In this document: positions 6,438 through 11,919 of the stretch, one piece after another
How positions within the stretch are numbered: the stretch's first letter is position 1
How the letters are laid out: every line of letters starts with the position of its first letter
NCBI GenBank assembly: GCA_036260255.1
Contig: DATAAF010000126.1
Location: 1-11,919 of the forward strand
From: DASZJY01 sp036260255
Lineage (GTDB): Bacteria > Actinomycetota > Acidimicrobiia > Acidimicrobiales > AC-14
Reading direction: 5' to 3'
Length of the DNA stretch: 11,919 nucleotides
The notes under the pieces: generated by a model
What the model saw: only the letters and a program-made list of their open reading frames with translations
Database searches by the model: none
What the model was told of the DNA's origin: nothing
Program-made: the position numbers and the translations under genes

Positions 6438-8318
6438 TCATGGCTTGGCCCGCCTCACGCTCCCCGCGCCGTCGTGGTCGACCGCGCCCGCCGCGCCGGC
6501 CACCGCACCCGCCGCCGCGGTGGCCATGGCGCCCGAGGCCGACGCCGGGGCGACCGGGACGGGCTCCTCGATCAGGCGGGGGACGACCTCACGGTCGATC
6601 GGCTCGAACCACGGGTCGTCGGCCTTGCCCCCCCGGCGCAGCCGCCACCGCCTCGGCGTCTTGTCCACGCCGATCGGGTACACGGTGAGGCTCCCGTCCT
6701 CGGCGAGGTGCAGGCGCACGAAGTTCTTCCAGTCACGGTTGCGCTGGGCCGAGAACAGCTCGTTGTCGTTCAGCTTGAAGTGATCGGCGACGTAGAGGTA
6801 GGCGGCCATCACGCCGCAGCCGAGCAGCCCGCCGCCGACGCCCACCAGGGCGACATAGCTCCCCGCGAACGGCAGACCGGTGAGGCGCAGGGCCTTGCAG
6901 ACCTTCGCCGCCGTCCCCGCGCTCGTCACCACCGCGCCCAGCTGGGCGCCGGTGTGGCCCAGCCCCAGCCCCCACTTCAGCTTGGGGTTCTCCGCCTGAG
7001 TGAAGCCCACGAGGCCACGGGCGAGGCCGGCGCTGACCAGCACGGCCAGCGGGCTGCGCGCCAGGCCTCGGGCGATGTCCTCGTAGGACAGCCGGGTGAG
7101 GACCTCGGAGAACCGCTCGGTGGCCTTGCGGTGGGAGGCCTGGGCCATCCAGGCGTACGCGACGTGGACGCCGCCGACGAACGCCCACATGCCGGCGTTG
7201 TCGAACGGCAGGCGGACCACGTGGCGGCGCAGGCGGCGCGACTCCTTGGCCGACGGGTAGCAGCGCTGCAGCCTCCACCGCGTCGGCGGTGTCGTCTTGC
7301 TCCGGTCGAGCGACTCCGGCGGGGGCAGGAGGAGGTCGACGGGCAGGTGGTGGGTGGCGGCGAGGAAGGCGCCGCCACCCCCGGCGGTGATCTTCTGGGC
7401 CGGCCCGCTGCCGTTGCTCCGCGGTTCGTCGACGCGCTCGTAGCGCGCGTAGTGATGGGAGTCGCCGGTCAGGGCCAGGCGGATCTCGGCGCCCCTGGGC
7501 CGTACCAGCTTGCGCTCGAGGTAGTCGAGGTTGGCGTAGGCCTCTCGCTTGCCCTCTTGAGCCGCCTCGGCCCAGCTGGGCTTGGCCGTGCACAGGATCA
7601 GCGAGTCGCCTTCCTGCAGCTGCTCGGACACCTTCTCGAAGTACCGGAACTGCGGCTCGTCGATGTAGGAGTCGAACTGGATGTCGATCCCCCACAGCCA
7701 CCACCGGTTGGGCAGCTTCATGCAGAAGTAGCTCCGGCTCTGCCTGGTCTGCCAGCCGCCGACGCGCAGCTTGCGGCAGAAGATGCGCATGAAGGCGGTC
7801 AGCCCGTCGTACCAGTCGTGGTTGCCCGGGATCACGTAGAGGTGGGGCGCCTTCTCGGGGTCCTCGACGCCCGGCAGGGCCGCCTGGTAGGGGCCCACCG
7901 TCTTGTTCTGGTACTCGTGGATGTCGGCCGTGGGGTAGACCTCGTCGCCCCCCATGATCAGCACCCGGCCCCGCTCGGTCCTCAGCCGGGACCCCGCCGG
8001 CGCCTCGAGCTCGAGGTCGTCGGCCGCCAGCAGGGTGGCGATGCTGTAGGTCGGCCCGAAGCCGTCGCCCAGGTCGGCCACGAAGTCGATCCACATCTCC
8101 TTGGTGCCGGAGTAGTCGGCCGGCGGGTCCTCGACCAGGCTGCCCTGGATCTCGCGCTTGTCGGAGTAGGACCCGAAGATCGACGAGAGGACGACGTTGA
8201 GGGCCGTGCGGAACAGCTCGCTCGGCGAGAGCCAGGGCGTCATGTGGTTGACCCGCTTGAACCCCAGCTCGTTCTTCTTGGGGTCCTCCGACGTCGGGCG
8301 GGGAGGGATCTCAGCCAC
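6438..8318 (-). CDS. Membrane-associated metallophosphoesterase-fold protein
   Basis: A 626-aa protein. The calcineurin-like metal motifs are recognisable: DLGDG (82-86) in place of the usual DxH, MGGDEVYP (122-129) for GDxxY, GNHDWYDG (165-172), and GDSHHYARYE (285-294) for the C-terminal His motif. The fold normally binds two metal ions and cleaves phosphate mono- or diesters. The C-terminal half is unusual: hydrophobic stretches at about 375-391, 423-438 and 486-509 suggest membrane segments, followed by a soluble stretch (513-585) and an Ala-rich tail. Without a signal peptide the catalytic domain would be cytoplasmic. The start is the GTG at 8318: AGGAGG (8330-8325) sits 6 nt upstream, and the start overlaps the GMC stop by 8 nt (GTGGCTGA), a sign of translational coupling. 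An ATG 36 nt further upstream lies before that binding site and is less likely. The substrate is unknown; given the operon, a phosphorylated lipid or prenyl phosphate is possible. Confidence 0.85.
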   Translation of the reverse strand: MAEIPPRPTSEDPKKNELGFKRVNHMTPWLSPSELFRTALNVVLSSIFGSYSDKREIQGSLVEDPPADYSGTKEMWIDFVADLGDGFGPTYSIATLLAADDLELEAPAGSRLRTERGRVLIMGGDEVYPTADIHEYQNKTVGPYQAALPGVEDPEKAPHLYVIPGNHDWYDGLTAFMRIFCRKLRVGGWQTRQSRSYFCMKLPNRWWLWGIDIQFDSYIDEPQFRYFEKVSEQLQEGDSLILCTAKPSWAEAAQEGKREAYANLDYLERKLVRPRGAEIRLALTGDSHHYARYERVDEPRSNGSGPAQKITAGGGGAFLAATHHLPVDLLLPPPESLDRSKTTPPTRWRLQRCYPSAKESRRLRRHVVRLPFDNAGMWAFVGGVHVAYAWMAQASHRKATERFSEVLTRLSYEDIARGLARSPLAVLVSAGLARGLVGFTQAENPKLKWGLGLGHTGAQLGAVVTSAGTAAKVCKALRLTGLPFAGSYVALVGVGGGLLGCGVMAAYLYVADHFKLNDNELFSAQRNRDWKNFVRLHLAEDGSLTVYPIGVDKTPRRWRLRRGGKADDPWFEPIDREVVPRLIEEPVPVAPASASGAMATAAAGAVAGAAGAVDHDGAGSVRRAKP

Positions 8319-10773
8319 CGGACACCTCCTCGACGCGGGGCTCGGACTTGGCATGGGGCGCGTAGAGGTCCCACAGCTTCCCGACGAACAGGCGCCCGAA
8401 GTCGTTCAGCGCCTTGAGCTCGGCCGCCTTCGACGGGCCTTGGGTGCGGAACGTGGTGAGCTGGCGGGCGAAGTCCTGGAGATAGATGTTGATGATCCCC
8501 GAGGCGGCCACCTCGGCGGTGGCGTCGCCCTCCGGGGGGACGTGGCCGCGAAGGATGCGGGTGTAGAGCGTCGACGTGTCCGACCAGGCGTCGAACCCGG
8601 GGTCGTCGTGCACGTCCTTGAACCCCGTGAGGGTGAGGGGATTCCCGACGCTGTCGGCGATGAACAGCCGGTACAGCATCTTGGTGGTGTCCGGGTCCTC
8701 CGTGTCGACGAAGAGGTTGAAGACGCCCTTCTGCACGGGCAGGCGCCCCCCCAGGGCCTCGCACTCCACCCATCCCCGGGCGGTGCCCTCGTGGGTCGGG
8801 TCGGCCACGAAGCGGTCGACGTCGTCGGTGCTGATCGTGAGGTGGAACATGCAGAACGTGCCGTCGCGCTTGCCCTGACGGAACCCCTGCTCGAAGTCGA
8901 GCTCGCCGAAGGTGACGTAGCCCTTCATCTCCTCGGTGAACTCGAGGCTGGTCGGCTGCTGGGCGTTGGCCGTCGCCGCCACCGGCTCGGCGTCGACCGG
9001 CGGTGGCGCCGCCTCCGGCGACGAGCCCTGAACGAAGGTTGGATCCACCGGACGTCCTCCTTCCCGGGCGGGTGCCCGCGCGGGCGTGCTCTCCACGATG
9101 CGTTGGGCCATGCGGTCGGCCAGGGCGGCGATGGTGAGCGACGGGTTGGGGCCCACCGGGCCCGGCATCACCGACCCGTCGGCGATGTACATGCCCGGGT
9201 ACCCGAACACCTGGCCGAAGGAGTCGACGACCCCCTCGCCCTCGTGGTGGCCCATGGGGCAGCCGCCCAGAGGGTGAACGGTGATGAGCCGCTTGAGGGT
9301 GCGAAGAGGGTTGTCGGTGTACCGGGCGCCCAAGGCGTCGGCGATGTCGATCATCGTCTGGCGGATGCGGGCGAAGTAGGCCTTGGACGAGGCCATGTTC
9401 CAGTCGACGTCGAGGTAGCCGTTGCGCAGCTTCATCACCCCGTCGGGGACGTCGCGGCCCATACCGAGGAGTGGGAGCGAACCGGCCGAGAGCTCGGCCT
9501 TCCCGAGGAGGTCGCCGAACTGCGCTCCCAGCTCGCTCTGGGGCTTGCGCGCCACCAGCCCCCACACCCGCCGGCCCAGGAAACGGGCCCACCGGTTGGC
9601 GGCGCTGCGCACGTCCGCCATCTCGATCATCCAGTCGACGAACGTCGGCCATCCGGCGTCCTCGACGTAGTAGCCCCCTCCCCGACCGCCCGGGTCCACC
9701 CCGTCGGGGACCCGCACGAAGCTGGTGATGGTGGGGCCGGCGCTGGCGTCGAGAACCCGTCCCCTGCGGTTCTCGCCGGTGCCCGACGTGCTCTCGAGCA
9801 GGTAGGCGAGGAAGTCGCCGTTGCCCGACCACCTCGTGCCCAGCGCCGGGCTGATGCCCGGGAAGGCGCTGCGGTTGCGCAGGAGGAGGTACGGGGTGCC
9901 CAACGACCCGGCCGACAGCACCAGGCGGTCGGCGGTGATCGTGGTGACGGGGAGCTTCGACGTGTTGGTGCGCCGTCCCTCGTTCTCCGACGTGTGGACG
10001 ACGTAGCCGACCGCGTAGCCCCCCGACGGGCGGGGTTCGAGGCGGCGGACCTCGCAGCGCGTGCGGATCTCGGCGCCCAGGTGCTTGGCGGCCGAGAGGT
10101 AGTTGTGGTCGAGGGTGTTCTTGCTCCCGTAGTTGCAGCCCAGGTCGCACTCGCCGGTGAGCCGGCACGTCTGGCGGGGCTGTCCGTGGAGGTTGGGGTA
10201 CGGCCCCTCGGGGATGGGCTCGCCGATCGCCGGAGGGCGGCCGTCGTTGGCGAAGGTGACGGCCAGGTTCGGCATGTCCCACTGCAGGCCCAGCTCCCGG
10301 GCGGCGTCGCGCAGGGCCACCGTCTTGGCCGAGTGGAAGCCCGGCGCGTCAAGGGGGTAGCGCTGGGCGTCCAGCATGCGCTCGACCACGTCGTAGTGAG
10401 GGTCCAGGTCGGCTCGGGTGACGGGCCACTCCTCGTACCCGCTGCCGTCCAACCTCTCCTGGGTGAACCACCGCTCGTCCTTGCGGATGAGCACGTTGGC
10501 GTAGATCAGCGAGCCGCCGCCGAGCCCGCTGCCGACCACGACCTCGATGGTCCGGAAGGACCAGAGGTCGAACATCCCGTGGTAGCCCTTGCTCGGGTCC
10601 CAGAAGTTGCCGGCCATCTCCCGGGGGCGCCGGGGAAACGACCCGGGCGGGTAGGACTTCCCCCGCTCGAGGACGCACACCCGCTGGCCCGCCTGGGCGA
10701 GGCGGTAGGCGGTGACGGACCCGCCGAAACCGGACCCGACGACGATGGTGTCGAAGTGGGAGTCAGCCGCCAT
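8311..10773 (-). CDS. GMC oxidoreductase, cholesterol-oxidase type, with an extra C-terminal domain
   Basis: An 820-aa FAD enzyme. The dinucleotide fold VVGSGFGGS (11-19) opens the protein. A second Gly-rich motif, VVGSGLGGGSLIYANV (79-94), matches the FAD contact of the GMC family. HPLGGCPMG (500-508) and GPNPSLTIAALADRM (541-555) hold the expected catalytic pair H500/N543. These resemble cholesterol oxidase and mycobacterial ChoD-type proteins, so oxidation of a sterol or similar secondary alcohol is the best guess. A Cys cluster, CRLTGECDLGC (203-213), follows the C-x5-C-x3-C pattern I associate with this subgroup and might bind metal. After a Pro/Ala linker (562-608) comes a domain of about 200 residues (609-810), rich in beta strands (for example 638-648 and 683-690) and containing GFKDVHDDPGFDAWSDTSTL (717-736); I know it only as a companion of such GMC enzymes. 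No signal peptide is visible, so it is probably cytoplasmic or peripheral. The ATG at 10773 is chosen because the FAD motif follows it directly. It is the first main gene of the operon. Confidence 0.9.
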   Translation of the reverse strand: MAADSHFDTIVVGSGFGGSVTAYRLAQAGQRVCVLERGKSYPPGSFPRRPREMAGNFWDPSKGYHGMFDLWSFRTIEVVVGSGLGGGSLIYANVLIRKDERWFTQERLDGSGYEEWPVTRADLDPHYDVVERMLDAQRYPLDAPGFHSAKTVALRDAARELGLQWDMPNLAVTFANDGRPPAIGEPIPEGPYPNLHGQPRQTCRLTGECDLGCNYGSKNTLDHNYLSAAKHLGAEIRTRCEVRRLEPRPSGGYAVGYVVHTSENEGRRTNTSKLPVTTITADRLVLSAGSLGTPYLLLRNRSAFPGISPALGTRWSGNGDFLAYLLESTSGTGENRRGRVLDASAGPTITSFVRVPDGVDPGGRGGGYYVEDAGWPTFVDWMIEMADVRSAANRWARFLGRRVWGLVARKPQSELGAQFGDLLGKAELSAGSLPLLGMGRDVPDGVMKLRNGYLDVDWNMASSKAYFARIRQTMIDIADALGARYTDNPLRTLKRLITVHPLGGCPMGHHEGEGVVDSFGQVFGYPGMYIADGSVMPGPVGPNPSLTIAALADRMAQRIVESTPARAPAREGGRPVDPTFVQGSSPEAAPPPVDAEPVAATANAQQPTSLEFTEEMKGYVTFGELDFEQGFRQGKRDGTFCMFHLTISTDDVDRFVADPTHEGTARGWVECEALGGRLPVQKGVFNLFVDTEDPDTTKMLYRLFIADSVGNPLTLTGFKDVHDDPGFDAWSDTSTLYTRILRGHVPPEGDATAEVAASGIINIYLQDFARQLTTFRTQGPSKAAELKALNDFGRLFVGKLWDLYAPHAKSEPRVEEVSGG
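8319..8330 (-). promoter_or_regulatory. Ribosome binding site inside the GMC gene for the phosphoesterase
   Basis: AGGAGG (8330-8325) plus a 6-nt spacer leads to the GTG at 8318. It lies within the last codons of the GMC gene and decides the phosphoesterase start over the upstream ATG at 8354. Confidence 0.7.
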
Positions 10774-10796
10774 CAGGCGCTGGTCGAACTCCGCAT
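10773..10796 (-). CDS. Candidate 7-codon leader ORF coupled to the GMC gene
   Basis: The ORF reads MRSSTSA and then TGA, whose last base is the first of the GMC ATG (TGATG). The only strong ribosome binding site nearby, AGGAGG (10811-10806), lies 9 nt before this ATG but 32 nt before the GMC start, and no GMC-frame start codon lies closer to it. Ribosomes would therefore load on the leader and reinitiate at the GMC gene. A hairpin (CCTCG/CGAGG, 10809-10821) overlaps the binding site and could mask it. The peptide itself has no recognisable attenuator residues. The alternative is that the GMC gene starts without a Shine-Dalgarno. Confidence 0.4.
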   Translation of the reverse strand: MRSSTSA

Positions 10797-10805
10797 GGCT
10801 GCCTG

Positions 10806-10811
10806 CCTCCT
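10806..10811 (-). promoter_or_regulatory. Ribosome binding site for the leader ORF
   Basis: A perfect AGGAGG on the minus strand, partly inside the 3' arm of a 5-bp hairpin with a 3-nt loop (10809-10821). It is at a good distance from the leader ATG and too far from the GMC ATG. Confidence 0.5.
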
Positions 10812-10864
10812 CGTCCCGAGGCCTCTCCGGGCCGTCCCCCGAACACGCTCGACCGCGCCTTCGC

Positions 10865-10870
10865 AGACTA
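10865..10870 (-). promoter_or_regulatory. Weak candidate -10 box of the GMC operon
   Basis: TAGTCT on the minus strand lies in the gap upstream of the GMC operon, about 70 nt before the leader ORF, next to the only relatively AT-rich patch (about 10887-10893). No good -35 box is seen at the right distance, so this is a low-confidence placement of the operon promoter. The rest of the gap from 10797 to 10934 shows no gene. Confidence 0.2.
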
Positions 10871-10934
10871 TCCCGGCCCCGACCCAATTTGCATCGGGTG
10901 GTGAGATCACGTTGGCCCCCGCCTGATACGTCTG

Positions 10935-11034
10935 GATGACTGCTGTTCCGTCGCGCTGCGCCGCGACCGAGCCGGCGACGTCGCCGCTCAGCGCTCCGGG
11001 CCGCAGGCCCGACCGAAGTGGATCAGCAGTCGTC
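10935..11034 (-). other. Possible structured RNA or complex terminator after the TPR gene
   Basis: GACTGCTG (10938-10945) and CAGCAGTC (11024-11031) form a perfect 8-bp closing helix; one mismatch further on, the pairing extends to 11 bp. Inside are three hairpins: GTCGCG/CGCGAC (10950-10967), a 9-bp stem with one bulge centred on ACGT (10969-10989), and CGGGCC/GGCCCG with a 3-nt loop (10997-11011). Together they could fold as a four-way junction. The right arm overlaps the stop codon of the TPR gene, so the element would be the 3' end of that transcript. It may be a terminator or stability structure; GC-rich DNA also yields such pairings by chance. Confidence 0.35.
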
Positions 11035-11919
11035 AGCCGCCGGGAGGCGGCGGCGTGGGCGCGGGCGGCGTCATGCCGGCGTCCCGGCGGGCGCGCTCGA
11101 GGACGTCGCGCACCGCCGGCACCGAGTCGGGCGGCGGGTTGTTGGCGAGGAAGGCCTCGAACTCGGCGACCGCGCCGGCGGCGTCGTTGCGGCCCTGGTA
11201 GAGCACCATGCCCCGGAAGAAGTGGGCGTCGGGGTACCGGGGGTCGAGGGCGATGGCCTGGTCGAGGGCGGTCATCGCCGGGTCGGTGAGCCCCGCCCGG
11301 GCCAGGATCCACCCCTTGTAGGTGAGGGCCTCGACGTTGGCGGGGTCGTCCTTCAGGACGGCGTCGTACAGCTTGAGGGCGTCGGCCGCCTTCCCCTGCG
11401 ACTCCAACATGTGCGCCTGGGCCAGCCGCCCCGCCGGCGTGGAGAGGTCACGACCGGTCGCGCTCTGGCCGCCGATGCGGTCGCCCGCGAACGCGAAGAC
11501 GCTGACGGACGCCACCGCCACCACCCCGACGACGACGGCGACGCTCAGCGCGGTGCGGCGGCGACGGCGGCCGGGAGTCCCCCGGTGTGAGCTGTTCCGG
11601 GAATTGGCTCGTGACGAGCCATTTCCCGGAACAGTGCGCGCCGGGCGGGGGCGGCGGCCGGCCCGCCGGGCGGGGGGACGGGTCGCCTTGGCGGCCTCGA
11701 TCCGGCGCAGGACCGTGGCCGCTCGGGCGGTGTAGTCGTCCCGGAGCAGGGCGTAGTCCTCGGCGCTGATCTCGCCCGCCTCCCGCTCGGACTCCAGGTC
11801 GTGGAGCGAGCCGAGCAGGAACTGGCGCTCCTCCTCGAGGGCGGCGAGGGTCTCGGCGTCGGGCGGCGCGCGGTCGGGCGGCGTGCCGTCGGCCGGCGCC
11901 CGCGGCGGCGGCGCCGCCG
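11033..11919 (-). CDS. Membrane-anchored TPR protein, CcmI-like (5' end outside the window)
   Basis: The last 294 codons of a gene whose start lies beyond the right edge; the frame stays open to the last base. The visible order is a Pro/Ala-rich stretch (1-20), a helical segment with ALEEERQFLLGSLHDLESER (26-45) and GEISAEDYALLRDDY (48-62), a basic linker (76-121), one membrane helix (about 122-145), then TPR-like repeats (about 158-262) and a Pro/Gly tail. The pattern of a short ... LL-DLE-x-GEIS-x-DY-x-L helical segment plus membrane anchor and periplasmic TPRs is that of CcmI-type proteins, which hold apocytochrome c for heme attachment. Actinobacterial relatives often lie near cytochrome c biogenesis genes, but none is visible here. 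The linker is interrupted in frame by a 43-bp palindrome coding about 15 Ser/Asn/Arg/Gly residues. The family assignment is moderate; the TPR and membrane anchor are clear. Confidence 0.7.
   Translation of the reverse strand, partial: AAPPPRAPADGTPPDRAPPDAETLAALEEERQFLLGSLHDLESEREAGEISAEDYALLRDDYTARAATVLRRIEAAKATRPPARRAGRRPRPARTVPGNGSSRANSRNSSHRGTPGRRRRRTALSVAVVVGVVAVASVSVFAFAGDRIGGQSATGRDLSTPAGRLAQAHMLESQGKAADALKLYDAVLKDDPANVEALTYKGWILARAGLTDPAMTALDQAIALDPRYPDAHFFRGMVLYQGRNDAAGAVAEFEAFLANNPPPDSVPAVRDVLERARRDAGMTPPAPTPPPPGG
11592..11634. repeat. 43-bp near-perfect palindrome inside the TPR gene
   Basis: The outer arms CTGTTCCGGGAA (11592-11603) and TTCCCGGAACAG (11623-11634) are exact reverse complements over 12 bp. 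After one T/T mismatch, the inner arms TGGCTCGT (11605-11612) and ACGAGCCA (11614-11621) match over 8 bp around a single central G. It lies in the coding region of the TPR protein, keeps the frame, and codes a low-complexity stretch between two basic segments. The sequence is less GC-rich than its surroundings. This is the look of a small palindromic repeat element inserted into a tolerant linker. Confidence 0.75.

Noticed and set aside
8319..8354. An ATG at 8354 as start of the phosphoesterase
   Set aside because: The AGGAGG at 8330-8325 lies downstream of it and is correctly spaced for the GTG at 8318.
6327..8417. A 696-aa open frame on the plus strand opposite the phosphoesterase gene
   Set aside because: A GC-driven antisense shadow with biased composition; the minus strand carries the metallophosphoesterase motifs.
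8197..10926. A 909-aa open frame on the plus strand opposite the GMC gene
   Set aside because: It is the antisense of a gene with clear FAD and HPLGGC motifs. High third-position GC removes stops from this frame, and the protein has low-complexity Val/Gly/Arg content and no motif.
10797..11312. A 179-codon minus-strand ORF ending at the GMC start
   Set aside because: It overlaps the TPR repeats in another frame and is Arg/Pro-rich; only its last 7 codons, behind the AGGAGG, are plausible as a leader ORF.
11033..11524. A 163-aa TPR protein starting inside the window
   Set aside because: The frame stays open to the right edge, and the upstream part encodes a CcmI-like helical segment plus the start of the membrane helix, so a start at 11524 would cut the membrane anchor.

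Overview
The window is very GC-rich, gene-dense bacterial DNA with strong G/C bias at third codon positions, GTG starts, short intergenic gaps and several starts that look leaderless. Together with a DUF3817 protein, an actinobacterial-type lipoprotein and a cholesterol-oxidase-type GMC enzyme, this points to a high-GC Actinomycetota. I would guess Acidimicrobiia or a relative, but that is inference. I see no tRNA, rRNA, CRISPR array, transposase, integrase or phage gene.

Left part (1-3743): a cytochrome P450 (minus) diverges from a small DUF3817 membrane protein (plus) across a 46-bp gap holding two possible face-to-face promoters and a palindrome. The DUF3817 gene runs tail-to-tail, with a 38-bp overlap, into a minus-strand protein that joins an Nfu_N domain to HEAT repeats, as in the CvfC type. 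That gene diverges from a plus-strand lipoprotein of unknown function.

Centre (3749-10773): four co-directional minus-strand genes form a probable operon, transcribed right to left: an 820-aa GMC flavoprotein oxidase with an extra C-terminal domain; a membrane-associated metallophosphoesterase-fold protein (8-bp overlap with the GMC gene); an alpha/beta hydrolase with Cys at the nucleophile position; and a 494-aa protein with nitroreductase-like features. The last three starts have clear AGGAGG-type ribosome binding sites. The first gene instead has its AGGAGG in front of a 7-codon leader ORF that ends at the GMC start codon (TGATG). A sterol- or isoprenoid-like lipid is the most natural substrate class for the GMC enzyme and hydrolase, and the set may be a small oxidative lipid-modification module. 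The roles of the phosphoesterase and the nitroreductase-like protein in it are unknown.

Right part (10797-11919): a 236-bp gap with possible RNA structure, then the 3' part of a membrane-anchored TPR protein resembling CcmI-type cytochrome c biogenesis proteins. Its gene carries an in-frame 43-bp near-perfect palindrome in a linker region, which may be a small mobile palindromic repeat. The gene runs off the right edge.
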